From positions 62,001-126,000 of the forward strand of contig MCGE01000014.1 of the NCBI GenBank assembly GCA_002105175.1: 64,000 bases of DNA, read 5' to 3'. The notes below the pieces were generated by a model. The model searched no databases. It had not been told where the DNA came from and saw nothing but the letters and a program-made list of their open reading frames with translations. The DNA is from Absidia repens (lineage: Eukaryota > Mucoromycota > Mucoromycetes > Mucorales > Cunninghamellaceae). Position 1 is the stretch's first letter, and each line of letters starts with the position of its first letter. The translations under genes and the position numbers were made by a program. Shown piece by piece: positions 29,481 to 42,926 of the stretch.

Positions 29481-30720
29481 TAGGAAGCAATGCAAAATGC
29501 TCTATAGACACAGTACGATTTAACTTAATTTATATGGTTGGTCGAAAATTAATATGATTATGTTTGGTATAAGAGAAGTAAGGCTGTCAACCAGTTATTG
29601 GGGGAATGTAGCTATAGTGGGTGAACTAAAGAGCAAGTGCTTAATAATGCACCCACAATACAGCTACAATAACAGTCTTGTTCATTATATATTGAGTCAT
29701 ATGATGGGTAATAAAAAGAACATAATTTATTGAATTATATTGGCAAATACTAAAACTGAAGATGAGGGTTCATTATACCAAAGGATCTAGTGAAAGGATC
29801 TATTAGAGGAAGCATGAGGGTGACTGATATGTAATTTGAAGAATGGTTAACGCTAATCTAAAGTTCAATGGTAAAATAGGGACGGACTATACTGTACATG
29901 GAAAGAGAAAGACTAAAGGATATGATTTATTATAGTACAACAACATTCATCATTAACCAAGAGGGTCATGGTGGTAAAAAAAGGATCTACTACAAAAGAC
30001 ATGCGGGAGACTAATGAAACATTTTTCTTTGAAGGATGTAAAAGAAGATCTATTTTATTCAGATGTAGAAACAAACTATGGGAAAATTAACACTAAACTA
30101 ACCTAATGTAGGCTCCAAAAAGCCAACTATTCGTACCTTCAGAACCTAGATCCAAAATGAAAGGGTTTCCCCATGCATCTTGTAATCCCTGTTCTGAAAA
30201 CGCTTCTAAACTAGTCCTGACACTAATATAAGTCCATCATAGCCCCATAGGAGTCACAATTGTGAAGAATTGACGAAAGAAAAAAAGAAGAAAGAGAAAG
30301 AGAGACGAAAGAAAAAAAAAACTGGGAGTAAATAAATATTCACGTGGGCGGAATTTAAATGGGGGGTTTTTTTTTTGGTCACTGGTGACGATTTTTGGTT
30401 GACGATTATTTTTATTTTTTGATGGCAAACAAAAAAGGAAGCATTTCCCTTTATTCAACACCATACAATATCATCAAGATGATGGTTTTCTTCTCATAAC
30501 TGTAGTCACCATCATTCAGCATCGGCAGCATGGTTATCCTGTTTTCATGATGGCTTTGCAGATAAGATGGAAAACCATTCAGGCTTAGTTTAGCTCACGT
30601 AAAGTAACTTGTCGCTCACCATAGGATAGCATAGAATACTCTGTTTGATTAGACTAGATACATTAATTATTCTATACTAAATAAGCTGAATACCAATACT
30701 TTGGCACATTAGTAATACAA
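29480..30720 (-). repeat. Dispersed CACGTG repeat, copy D (reverse, unpaired)
   Basis: The reverse core CACGTGGGCGGAATTT is at 30341-30356. The inward blocks (AACTAGTCCTGACACTA, TTCCCCATGCATCTTG, AATGAAAGGG and AGCCAACTA) are all present in the expected order and orientation. Outward similarity to copy F continues through ATAGCATAG and ACATTAATT (about 30630-30670). I find no forward partner to the left, so this is a single arm. Confidence 0.8.
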
Positions 30721-32169
30721 TAGGATATGATGGATGCAAATGATTGAAGAATTAAGGAATTTGGTTTGGTTTTTGTACATAACGATAAGATGGGAATTTG
30801 TATGTCAAGTTGAGCGGATCCATAGGCACATGGAAATTTCGGCTAAATATTTATGATTGGGTGGTAAAATGAGAAGATGCGAAACTTGCCCATTTTAAAA
30901 TCAATAAAATTAATAAAGCACGAACCGTCGGAGCATTGAAATACCGCCGGGCTCAAAATGTTTATTAGGTTGAATGCAATTTCTAAAGGATCAATTTACT
31001 TTAGGATAATAATGATAATATTGTTTTGGAGAATTCTTTTATTTGTATATACTGATATGATAATGTGTTTCAACATGAAATCAACTTCAATGGCTTTTTG
31101 ATTTCGGTATACCAATACGCAGCCAAAAAAATTAAAGTTTTAATAGGGTAACTTTTATTGTTCCCTTTTTTCCATTTCCCCATTCCCAACGATCTGTTCA
31201 CCTTAATCTTGGATATATATGGATTTTTTTTACCAAAAGACCTACTTTTCCTTTTTTAGATATAGTGTTCCAAATAGCTTTGACCATATAGATAGTAGGA
31301 TTCTTATACAGTTTTTAACATAGCATCATAGCACTATCATACTGGCTTTATAATGCTCAATTTTATTATTTTATAACAGCATGACCATTGTTACTAAACA
31401 TCATGGAAATTTACGGCCATTGTGATGGATCATGATGAATAAGTTGGCAAAATTTGTTCTTCAGTTTCCGAGAATATTTTTTGTTTTCATGCTAAAACAC
31501 AATCTCGGAGTGATTTGGCCCACTACGGCACAGTCATTGTTTCACTTTCAGAATGTCGAGAAAAAAAAAAAAACACTATAGTTTAGTGGTTGTATTCATG
31601 AATTTAAACTGATGGATCCGGTGTGATGATGTGCTTCTCAGTTTTCTGGACGCCTTTTTTTTTTTTGACGTTTTCGCCCAAGAATCCCGATTACCCGATG
31701 AAAACACAAAACCACGTTTCAATATAACTATTAATCATCATCATTTTTTCTTATCTATTCACTATGATATACTCCAATGTATTTTTGGATCGAACACCGA
31801 GAAACAGAAGAAGGAAAAAAAGAAAAGAGAAAAAAACCGGGATGCAAAATCCGTATCCGGATCAACCAATGAGATAGAGTCAATCACAATTAGCATAGCA
31901 TGACCCTGCATTCTCTAAAATGGAAACACCAGACTAATCTCCGTTTCTCAAAGAACATTAGAACCGATTGAAGGCCAGTGAAACAGGTATAAGAATGAAG
32001 TGACAAGCAGGAGGAAAGAAACTTGTTGATTTCTTTCTTTCTTTCTTTAACTTTTTTTTATATGTATACATAAGCATTTACTCTATAAAATCATATACGC
32101 ATATACATATACTTCTATTATACACATAACATTTATCTATATATATATACAATCCATTGAATTTATTTT
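30720..32169. other. Spacer upstream of the ENA-type ATPase
   Basis: No gene identified. The last 150 bp are TA-rich with repeated TATACAT/ATATAT motifs, next to a CTTTCTTTCTTTCTTT stretch at 32031-32048. Confidence 0.45.
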
Positions 32170-35100
32170 ATGAATAATCAAGATCAAAATCAAACAACTA
32201 TACAATTCGATGAATTACCAGCTGAAGGCTACCGTCAAAAATATAACAACAACAATGAAAAGGTGACTCAAAAGCCATTGACCCGAAGCTCCACTGGGCA
32301 AAGCAGTGGTAGTTTTGATACCAAATCTGTCCGATCTGTGGTGATGAAACGTATGAACTTGGTGAAAAAGTTCAAGAAGAGCAACAAAAAATTGAACAAT
32401 GCCATGGATGAGCAAGAAGACCGAGTGGAAGGGCCTCCATATCATGCAATGGATCTGGATACCGTAGCTGATTTACTGAAAACTGACCTGGAAGATGGCC
32501 TAAGCGATCAAGATATTGAACAACGTCGATCTGAATACGGATACAATGAAATGGAAGGCGAAGGAGGTGTCAATCCTGTCAAATTGTTATTGAAACAATT
32601 CTTGAATGTCATGGTCTTGATTTTATTGATTGCAATGGTAAGTGCACAGGGACAAAAAAAAAAAAAAAAAAAAACCTCTATGCTGGTATGTGTAACATAC
32701 AAAACTAGGGATTATAAACTCAGGCTCTTTTGTTTTCATTTTTCCTTTTTTCTCACACATTCATTTCTGAATTTATGCATGGTGGTTTTATACTAGGTCG
32801 TCTCCTTTGTCTTCAAAGACTGGATTGAAGGTGGTGTGATTTGTGCCATCATGTTCCTCAATGCTGGTGTTGGGTTTGCTCAAGAATTCAAGGCAGAAAA
32901 AACAATGGATTCTTTACGTCAAATGGCCTCTCCTACTAGTATGGTCGTCCGTGATGGCCATCAAAAAACTATTGGTACTCGTGAACTAGTCCCTGGTGAT
33001 ATTATTATTCTCAAAAGTGGTGATGTCGTTGGTGCCGATTGTCGTATTGTGGAGTAAGTAGTCCACTAGATTTACTCTTTATCACTTTCCATACTTACCG
33101 TTTCTCTTGTTATGTTTATAGGTCTTTCAATATGGATATCGATGAAGCTCTCTTAACAGGTGAATCCCTTCCAGTCAACAAAGTGTAAGTTGTGCCTTGT
33201 TTTTTGAACTGAAAATGTCTTCTTGATCTGTTATTACTATGTATAGCTAACTTTCTTTTATCTATATTTAGAGCCGAGAAGATTGATGGTGAAGAAATAC
33301 CACTTGGCGACCGTGTGAACATGACCTATTCAAGCACTGTGCTCACCAAGGGACGTGGGAAAGCTCTCGTCACTGCTGTTGGCATGAAAACGGAAATCGG
33401 ACGTATTGCAAAACGACTTTTGGACAGTGGCGACAATCAAAAGACACCTCTTCAAAAGTCATTGGACCGAATGGCTCTTGCATTATTGGCCGTGGCTATT
33501 CTCTCTGTGATCATTGTATTCGCTTGTGCCCGTTTTCATGTTAATGACGATGTGATTCTCTATGCTATCTCTACTGCCATTTCCGTCATTCCTGAAGGGC
33601 TGGTGGCCGTGGTGACCCTAACGCAAGCTTTTGGTGTCCACTCCATGGCAAAACGCAAGGCGCTGGTCCGACGTTTGGCTGCTTTGGAATTGTTAGGTGC
33701 GGTGACCAATATTTGCTCTGACAAGACTGGAACATTGACTCAATCCAAGATGGTCCTGACAAGATTATGGCGACCCGATACTGGATTCTATAGCATCAGT
33801 GGCCTTGGCTTCAACATTGATGGTGAAATGACATCGGAAACAAACGATAAGGTGGTGGACGCATCAGCCATGTCAACTGGGTTAAAGACATTGACTACCA
33901 CAGCCGCTCTTTGCAACATGAGTGAAATCCGGAAAGACAAGAAAACTGGCGAATGGAATGGTATTGGTGACCCAACGGAAGTGGCATTACAGGTGTTTGC
34001 TTACAAGATGCATATGGGCAAGCCTTCTTTAACAAAACCCAACAAGGAACATCATCATCAACTGGGTTCTGATGGAAGTGAAAATGGCAACCAAAGCAGT
34101 GATGGCACAGTCGACGCTCCTTCCAGTACATATGGTAAAAGCAAGGGCGACGATGACAGTTTATGGCAACTGGTGGCAGAATACCCCTTCGACTCCACCA
34201 TCAAGCGAATGAGTGTGCTGACCAAATCCCCTGAAGGCAATTACATTGGTTATCTCAAAGGTGCTACAGAACGTGTACTTCAATGTTGTGTTGGCTACTA
34301 CACAGATAATGGTGATATCAAGTCCGCAAATCCTCAAGAATTGGAAGAACTGGTGTTACCTCAAGTGGATGAACTGGCTTCTGGTGGTTTACGTGTCTTA
34401 TCATTGGCGATGCGAAAGGTGAAAGCGGATGGCACTGTCTCTAGCGATACGTTTACTCGTGAAGATATTGAACAAGAAATGATCTTTTTGGGTCTTGTTG
34501 GTATTTATGATCCTCCACGTGAAGAATCCAAGGACGCTGTTGAAAGTTGTCACAAAGCAGGTAAAGAATCAAATCATGGATGAATGGTTGTGGACAGGAA
34601 AAGGGAACTGACCTTTTTTTTATAATACGTATAAATACAATTTTTTTTAGGTATCACTGTCCATATGCTTACAGGTGACCACATAGCTACCGCTACTGCA
34701 ATTGCACGTCAAGTCAAGATCATACCAGCAGACTATGGACTTAAAAAGAAGGATGGCGATTCAACTGGCAGTGATGTGGAACTGGTCATGTCAGCACAAA
34801 AATTCGACAAGCTTAGCGAAGATGAAATTGATCGATTGGCGGAACTCCCCTTGGTGATTGCACGATGTAGCCCTGATACCAAAGTCAAGATGATTGAAGC
34901 ACTCCATCGAAGAAAGAAGATTGCAGCCATGACGGGTGATGGTGTCAATGACAGTCCTAGTTTGAAAGAATCAGATATTGGGATTGCGATGGGTATGGCG
35001 GGTAGTGATGTTGCCAAGCAAGCCGCCGATATTGTTTTGGTGGACGACAACTTCTCAACCATTGTCAGCGCGATTCAAGAAGGTCGACGTGTATTTGCCA

Positions 35101-35881
35101 ACATTTCTCGCTTCGTCGTCCATATGGTGTCTGCGAACGTGTCTGAAGTCACTCCTTTGTTGATTGGTCTGGCTTTCAGGGATACCCAAGATAATCTTGT
35201 CTTCCCCATGTCTCCGATTCAAATTCTATTCAACAATATTTTGACAAGGTAAGCCCGAAAAAAGAACTTTTTTATTTGTTACCGAGTATAGAGATTCACC
35301 TTTTTATATATGTCTATAGTTCCCCTCCTGCGATGAGTCTGGGTTTGGAACCCATTCATGGTGATCAAATGACAACACCTCCACGTACCTCGAAGCAAAG
35401 TCTCTTCTGCATTGCGAACTTGATGGATATTCTCTTTTACGGTTTTATGATCGGTCTTATCTGTTTATGCAATTTCATAGTGGTGATCTGGGGAATGGGT
35501 AATGGTTATGCTTCGCTGGGCGATGACTGCAACAAGGTTTATAGCGATGAATGTGCAACTGTATTCCAGGCGCGTGGTGCTCTTTTCGCTACTTTGACCG
35601 TCCTCAATCTTTTGCATGGATTCACCTGCCGTGACTTGATCCATTCCACTTGGAGTATCAAGGCAATGCGTGCGTCCCAAAATTGGTACCTCTATGCCAG
35701 TTTTGTCTTTGGCTTTGTCCTTTTGATTGTCGTGCTCTATGTTCCCGTGCTCAACACTGATGTATTCAAACATTCTGGTATCACTTGGGAATGGGGTATG
35801 ACGGCCGCTTCTGTAATCGCTTACATTGCTTTGGCTGAATTATGGAAGGCTTTGAAACGCAAGTTTTATTACAAGATGTAG
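32170..35881 (+). CDS. ENA-type (P2D) sodium/potassium-exporting P-type ATPase
   Basis: Plasma-membrane or endomembrane cation pump of the fungal ENA group. Six exons (32170-32637, 32797-33053, 33122-33184, 33272-34560, 34651-35248, 35320-35881) give 1078 aa. Order of motifs: N-terminal cation-ATPase domain (LEDGLSDQDIEQRRSEYGYN), LVPGDIIILKSGD and DEALLTGESLPV (actuator, TGES), membrane IPEGLVAVVTLT (M4 PEGL), CSDKTGTLTQSKM (phosphorylation Asp), FDSTIKRMSVL and YLKGATERVL (nucleotide domain), MTGDGVNDSPSLK (hinge), then SSPPAM and several hydrophobic helices to the end. An acidic Ser/Gly-rich insert lies in the N domain. IPEGL with DSPSLK fits type IID better than SERCA or the plant H+ pump. 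Likely role is Na+/K+ efflux under salt or alkaline stress. Confidence 0.93.
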
Positions 35882-36066
35882 ATAAACCTTTTTTTATTAG
35901 ATTAGTTTTTGTAGTTTAGTTTAGTTTATTCTTTTTTCTTTTAGTTAAGTTACCTTTATATTTTATATCGTCGTTTTATTCGTCGATCATTCCACTATTA
36001 TATATATATATATGTATATATATACACTTCACTATTTTATTTTTTTACGTTTTTTATTTCTCAATC

Positions 36067-36072
36067 AATAAA
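36067..36072 (+). terminator. AATAAA poly(A) signal of the ATPase gene
   Basis: TCAATCAATAAACACAC lies 186 bp after the stop codon, following a TATATA-rich stretch. Confidence 0.45.
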
Positions 36073-36469
36073 CACACTGGCTCTTCGCTGGGAATACAGA
36101 TTTACTTTTGAAGTACAGGTTATAGAAGGAAGGGAATACGCGGTCCGATTTACATGAATTTGCATGAAAATCTTTTCTTTTATCTAGATTATCTTCATTA
36201 CAGTGTCAAAGAGGAGATGATGATATTGGATTAGGTTATACATCGAATCAGAAAGAATGTGCTCCCTTAATTTTACAGACAATGATCACCTTGATGTATT
36301 ACCCACTGAAACCAAAATTTTTTATTCATTTTCATCGTCTGTTACTCTTCAATGACTTATATCTACCGTACTGTACTATGCATTGTTGTATTATTGCGGT
36401 ACTTAGCTTTCCGTCTATTTTTTATATGATAGGATAATCAATTAATGTATGATAGATAATCTAATCAGA

Positions 36470-37500
36470 GAGGATAAGTTATTCTACAGTGCGTGGCAAT
36501 CTATTCAACAGTGAAGGAGCGGGGGTAAACTAAACTAGCTGGAATTACCCTCTGGTAAGTTCGAAGTCATCATTCTAAGAAAAGCACTATACTGCCGTTG
36601 TTTGAGGGTTATGATAATTATCATGAGAAGATCAATGTCGTAGTGTGATGTTATATGGTGTGCTGTATCCACATACCAAATCCTTACGCGAGATCTCAAA
36701 ATATACATTCAAATCCCGCCCACGTGAATATTTGTTTACTCTTAATTTTTTTTTGTCTCTCTTTCTTGTTTTTCTTTTTTTTTCTTCATTAGTTCTTCAT
36801 AATTATGATTCCTATGGGGTTATAATGGACTTAGATTAGTGTCAGGACTAGTTTAGAAGGGATTTCAGCTTAGGGATTGAAAGATACATGGGAAACCCTT
36901 TCATTTTGGATTCAGGATTTGGAACCACCATTAGTTGAATTTTTGACGTCTTCATTAGCATACTTTATTCTTAGTCGCCAATAGCTTGTCTCCATATCTG
37001 AATAAAATATGTCTCTTTTTACTTGCTTTAATGAAAAATGTCCCATCAGTCTCTCTCATGTCTTGTGCAATAGATCCCTATTTACTACTATCACCCACTT
37101 GGGCAGCGCGGAATGTTGTTGTGCTTCAATAAAGCATATCCTTATATCTTGTACAATATATAAGTTTCATGTTTACAATTTTTTCTTTGGTTTAGCGTTG
37201 ATCATTCTTTAATCCCCCACTAGTCACCTTCATCCTGCCTCCAATAGATTCTTCCAATTAATCCCATCCCATTGAACCCCTCCTCCTTTAGCACTGGTAT
37301 TTACCAGTATGCTTTAATAAAATATGCCTTTTTTATTACCCATTACCTGACCCATTATAAAATAAGAAAGACTATTATTGTACATAGCTGTATTGTGAGT
37401 GTACTGCTATACATTAACATTCTAGCCTCGCTCCTCTACCATGAGTATATTTCCCCTGAGCCCTGAGCAGTAGAATGACAGCTATAGATCACTTACTATC
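36470..37500 (+). repeat. Dispersed CACGTG repeat, copy E (forward)
   Basis: The core ATCCCGCCCACGTGAATA ends at 36730, with CACGTG at 36721-36726. All inward blocks are present: GTCAGGACTAGTTTAGAAGG, TTTCAGCTTAGGGATT, GAAACCCTTTCATTTTGGAT, ACCACCATTAGTTG and GAATAAAATATGTCTC. Outward, TACAGTGCGTGGCAATCTAT (36484-36503) matches, in reverse, the region outside copy F (39063-39092). It is one of the most complete copies. Confidence 0.85.
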
Positions 37501-38090
37501 ATTCGTAGCATTGTTTCTTGCTGGCCAGCTATAATAATGAACCTCGACCGTACCGTGAGTGGCGGCTGCTATATGATAGAGTGTGCACCCTGCTTTCTGA
37601 CCTGTACACAGCAATCGAAATAAATAAATAAAAAGTCTCAAGAGCTTTTTTTGTTCTTTCCATTATACATAATAATGCACTAAGCCAACCTTTCCGCCAC
37701 TAGAAGTCATGTCCTTTTAGAGCGACTGGTTGGCAATTTTAGGTCACTTGGTATGGAAGATTTTGGCTCTCCCTGATCTGCCATTAATATCAATTATCGA
37801 AGACCGTGCCGCACTAAATTGGACATACTGTATATATCTAGCACGTTTTTTTTTAAACAAAAAAAAGGGACCGAGGTTTTTATATTTTACTACGGTAGTG
37901 TGCTAACCAAAAAACGAAGAAAATGCTCTACAGTAAAGCGGTGGCTACGCACGTCGGACGGTCTGAGTTTATAAATAGAATTATTAGTGAGAAATAGGTA
38001 ATATCTAATAATAAGGAACTTGGGGCTGGTGCCGGTTAGTTGTTGGGAATATAGAAGAAAGTAGTCATAGGGGAGTGTTGAAGGATTAGG
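37500..38090. other. Unique spacer between repeat copies E and F
   Basis: About 600 bp with no ORF of note, lying between the two inverted arms. If E and F are arms of one foldback element, this is its loop and it carries no transposase. Confidence 0.5.
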
Positions 38091-39180
38091 AAGTAGGCAT
38101 ATAGCACAAAAGACACAATAATGGTGTTGTTACTATCTAATGGGTCAGGGGAATGGTGGTTAGTAAAAAAAAAAAAAAAAAAAAAAAGACGTATTTTATT
38201 TCATGCATATTGATAAATACGCATAAAGTACTAAACTAAAGCCGTAGGATTTATTATAATAAGGATATACTGGTGGAAGCATGGCAGAGAATAAAGTGTA
38301 ATCTGAAGAACGGGTAACAGATCTAAAGGGATTACGGTAAAATGATAACTAATTTATTGTATAAATCATGATAAAGAATAAAGGGTTAAGTTTTATTGAA
38401 GCGCAATAACACTCAACACTAATCAAAAGGGTAATGATGGTAAAAAAGGGTTCTATTGCACAAGACATGAAAAATACTAATGCGATATCTTTCATTAAAG
38501 CAAGTAAAAAGGGACATATTTGATTTAACACTAAACTAAAAGACTAATGGGACATTTTTCACTAAAGGAAGTAAAAGGAGACATATTTTATTGAAATGGG
38601 GATGTAAAATACGGGTAAACTAGCATTAATCTAAGCTAATGGAGACTGTGAAAAGCTAACTAATGGCGGTTCCAAATCCTAAATCCAAAATGAAAGGGTT
38701 TCCCCATGCATCTTGTATTCCCTGATTCGAAAACCCTTCTAAACTAGTCCTGACACCAATGTAAGATCACCATTATCTCAAAGAAGTTGAATGGTGGAAA
38801 GAGAAAAAAAAAGAAAAGAAAAAGAAAAGGAAAGAGAGCGCGAAAAAAATAAATAGGGAGTAAAAAAATTCATGTGGGCGGAATGTGAAATACTTTCTGT
38901 GGTCGTCACTTCCAGGAGCGATTTTTTTTTTTTTTTTTGGAGAATACAAAAACACCGTGCAGCATCATGATAATAATCATAGCCATTTAAAAGTGCAGCT
39001 TAGTGACAATTATGATTTTGGACTCACCGTAAAGCATTTCGACCTAGTTTGATTTATTCCCTTGTCACTATTGAACAGATTGTCGCACACCGTAGCATAG
39101 CTTAGCCTTTCTGGCTATATCTATCATACATTAATTGATAATAATAATAATGATAATAAAAAAGGCTGAATACAGAAAAG
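38090..39180 (-). repeat. Dispersed CACGTG repeat, copy F (reverse)
   Basis: The core has one change, CATGTGGGCGGAATG at 38871-38885. The inward blocks match copies C, D and J. Within it, a segment with ACTAATGCGATATCTTTCATT and ACTAATGGGACATTTTTCACT is duplicated locally (about 38470-38595). With E it forms an inverted pair with cores about 2.15 kb apart and outer similarity extending to a total of about 2.7 kb. Confidence 0.82.
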
Positions 39181-39510
39181 ACTTTAGTTTTAGTAGGCAA
39201 AACACCAAATTGGTAATTGTCTGTAATATTTAAGGGACCACATTCTTCAGGCTGACACAAGACCTTGATCACCTGAGTTCTAATAATGATAAAGCTAGCT
39301 TTTTTGTCGATTGGGAAGGTTGTAAATATCATAACATAATTTTATTGAGACATACAAATGAGATATAAAAAAAAAACAATTTATGATTTAAATAAAAATA
39401 TACTAAACTAATAATATTATAAAGTGTAAATGGGTTGGTGGTGGAGATGCAATATCATATTGTAATAACGAATAAAACTAAGTTAGAGAGGGGAAGTGCA
39501 ATATATATAT

Positions 39511-42500
39511 TTAAAGACGGCTGGCATATTGGGCTTGACAATGTAAGGCTTCGCTATCCTGAATCAATTTTTCATCAAATAACGATTCCAGAACTTCCCA
39601 GAGTGTGCGGCAATAGACAATGGTCAGATCGTTTTTTATCTTGTCCGGAATATCCTGTACCACATCACGTTCGTTGATAGCAGGTAAAATCACCTTATTG
39701 ACACCAGCACGATGTGCCGCTAATACCTTTTCCTTGATGCCACCCACAGGACGCACTTGCCCACGAAGAGTGATTTCGCCTGTCATCGCCGTTGTCCTTG
39801 GAATTGCTTTGCCCGATAATAGTGATATAATGCACACCGCCATTGCCACGCCTGAATAAATATATAATACCGATAATAGGCATTAGCGACAAATTCCATT
39901 CATTTAAAGTGCCTTTTTTTTTTTTTAAGCAATTACCTGCACTTGGTCCATCCTTGGGAACAGCGCCATTTGGAAGATGAAGGTGTAAATCCATGTCGGA
40001 TAATAATACTTGGCGTTGTGATTCTGTCAATTTCAGCACATAAGCGTTTGCTTTAACCCAGGAGACAGCGATATGTGCAGATTCTTTGATCACATCACCC
40101 AATGATCCTATCGTAAAAAGTGATATAATTAAAGTGAGATTGTCGCAACTTTTTATATTTATGCGATGTATATCTTGTTGCCACTTACCTGTAAGGTGGA
40201 GCATACCTCTTCCAGGCATTTGGTTCGCTTCGATAGGTAAGATACCACCGCAACCGCTTTGAGAATATGCCAATCCGGTGACAATGCCAGGCGTGTCTAT
40301 AGAGTCTGCCAAGGTTTCATTCCCAAATGGAGCCATCTATAAAAATCGTATAATGAGTATCAAAATCATTGTGTAAAATACACAATATGGATTTTTCCTA
40401 CGTACCCCTAAAATAGTAGATATATCTTGATGCCGAACCACTGGGTCATAGGGTGCTGAGTCTTTGAGATGATTGGATTCCAGATGATCAGCATATTCGC
40501 GGCACTTGTATCGGCATACTGCAGCAACCGTACGATTGAGAGATCGAACCCCGCTTTCCATAGTATAATTTTCAATGAGATGTGATAAGACTTGATCAGA
40601 AAACACCACACTATCGTTTTTTCCAGAGGAAACAGGATGGTTATGGGGTGATGTGAATCCGTGGGCGTTCAACTGCTTTGGTATCAGGTAGGATCGTGCA
40701 ATATCCAACTTTTCATCCAAAGTGTAACCATCCAAGTGAATAACTTCCATGCGATCCAATAAGGGGCCGGGGATTGTGTCGACCGAATTAGCCGTTGCCA
40801 CAAAGAGTACGTTTGACAAATCGAACGGCACGTTGAGAAAGTGATCAGTGAAGGCATTGTTTTGCGCAGGATCTAGCACTTCCAATAAGGCAGATGCTAT
40901 TATATAACAAGAAAACGGTAATGTGAGTATATTATACCTTTTGTTTTATTGTGCATTTTATTTTTACCTGGATCACCTTGATGAGTGCCTTGGACAAGTT
41001 TGTCAATTTCATCTAAAAAAAGAACAAACAAATAAAGAGGCGGTAAGTATGCATGAATCTTTTTTTTTTTTTATTTTTTTGTCATTGGACTTACCCAATA
41101 AGAAAAGAGGATTGTTGACACCACATTTCCTTAATCCATTGATGATTGATCCAGGTAAAGCACCCACATATGTACGACGGTGTCCACGAATTTCAGCTTC
41201 ATCACGCACACCACCTAATGCAATACGATGGAATTTTCTTTGCAATGCTTTAGCAATACTATTTGAAAGACTCGTCTTTCCCACACCGGGCTATAAATAA
41301 TATATAATAATGATAATAAAATAATAATGAATAAGACAAGTGTAACAGCCAACCAAGAAATAATCACTTACCGGACCGACAAAGCAAAGAATTGGTGATG
41401 ATGTATCTTTTTTAATTTTGAGCACAGAAAGATATTCCAAGATACGGCGCTTAACTTGATCTAGACTAAAAAAGAAAGTAAAAAAAAAAAATAAGGAATC
41501 ATTTAGTAATGTGTCTCCTTGATTCTTTTTTTTTTTTTTTTCGTGCAGTGTTACCCAAAATGATCCGCATCCAATTGTTGTTTTGCCACAGAGATCTCCA
41601 CCGCAGGTCGAGCGGAAGCCAGGGATTTCCTCCAAGGTAAATCAGCTATCCATTCGAGATACGTACGCACCAAGACAGATTCAGGGGCCGACCCGGGAAT
41701 TTTCGACAACCTTGCCAAATCACGCTTGATGGTAGACTGAATATGAGAAGGTAGGCCAGCGTTGTTGAGCTGATTTTTCAAGTCGACCACATCTTCGTCA
41801 TCACCTTGCGTTGGCATAAATAAACACCCATTGTCATCATCACCATTATCATTGTGCTGTTGTTGGTGCTGTTGTTGTTTTTGTTGCTGTTTATATTGAC
41901 TGCTAGGTACAGTTGTTTTTTGTGGCAGAGAGGAAGATGAGCATGATAAGAGAGAGAGATTATCCAGTGATACCGTATCTGTATGACCTGAAGGAGCGAT
42001 CACATGAGTCTATTTAACAAATGATAACGATCATAAATGAGTTTTCCCTTTTTTTTTTTTTCCTTCTCTATATGGAATGAATGAATGTATGTATTACCTG
42101 TTGTCGCAAGTAGAATTCACGTCGTTTCTTGTCCAATTTTTCTTCACAACTTTGTTGCATCTGTTTGGATTCGTTGAGTATCTAACAATAGTTATAAAAT
42201 AATAAATAATCATGCAAGCAGTTGATTCGCATTTCGTTCTTTTTTGTTTCTTACCTGCATGTGTCGTGTGACAATGGTTTGGATTTCGTGTACGATGGCA
42301 TTGCAATCCGTCAAGCTAAGCACCGCCAACTTTTCACCAAACGAGGCGTCAGTCATACAAAGTAAAAAGTGCGCCAAATCAAGTATTTTTGCGGAGGAGG
42401 ACGAATCTGTTATGGCATGAGAAGGATCGTCCAATAGAGCAAGTCTTTTTTTGAATGGAACGAGTACAGAGGAAGCCACACCAATCATTTGCATTTTATT

Positions 42501-42926
42501 GATAAAATCCTTTCCAAGTTGTTGAATTGTCTTTATCCATACTGTCTGATCGTTTTTGTTGTTTGTATCCCTTGTTTGTTTGAGTTCTACCGTAGAATCC
42601 ATCAACGACGTTTCTTCCACATCTTGACTATGGATGTCTTGAATTTGAGCTCGACACACACCTTGGACAAGGAAGACTACATTATCAGGCATACTTGTAT
42701 CCACATCCAATACATTGGCTACACATCCAGTATGATAAAAATCACCATCCAAGGGGTTGTTGATCAGAGGGACACACAAAATAAAGGTATGATTGCTGTT
42801 TTCGAGCTTTCTTGACAGAGACCTGGCTTGATATCCATCCAAGGAAACCTTGGTAACAATAGAGGGTAATAACACCTTGTCATAAAGTGGGACCAAGGGA
42901 AGAGTAGTGGGAATTCGATCATCCAT
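39511..42926 (-). CDS. Peroxisomal Lon protease (LONP2/Pln type)
   Basis: ATP-dependent serine protease for peroxisomal matrix quality control. Ten exons (42926-42255, 42181-42098, 42009-41555, 41465-41372, 41290-41095, 41012-40968, 40896-40406, 40336-40189, 40107-39937, 39851-39511) give 898 aa. The N-terminal LON substrate domain begins [17 protein letters not shown] Gln/His-rich insert lies before the coiled middle. AAA+ motifs: [20 protein letters not shown] (Walker A), FLLDEIDKL (Walker B) and [16 protein letters not shown]. Protease domain: [11 protein letters not shown] (catalytic Ser) and [16 protein letters not shown] (catalytic Lys). The last three residues are SRL, a peroxisomal targeting signal type 1, and there is no mitochondrial presequence. 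That separates it from the mitochondrial Pim1/LONP1. Confidence 0.95.

Noticed and set aside
32692..32796. Continuation of the ATPase first exon through the A-run to a stop at 32796
   Set aside because: It is intron read-through: splicing 32637 to 32797 restores the conserved second membrane segment.
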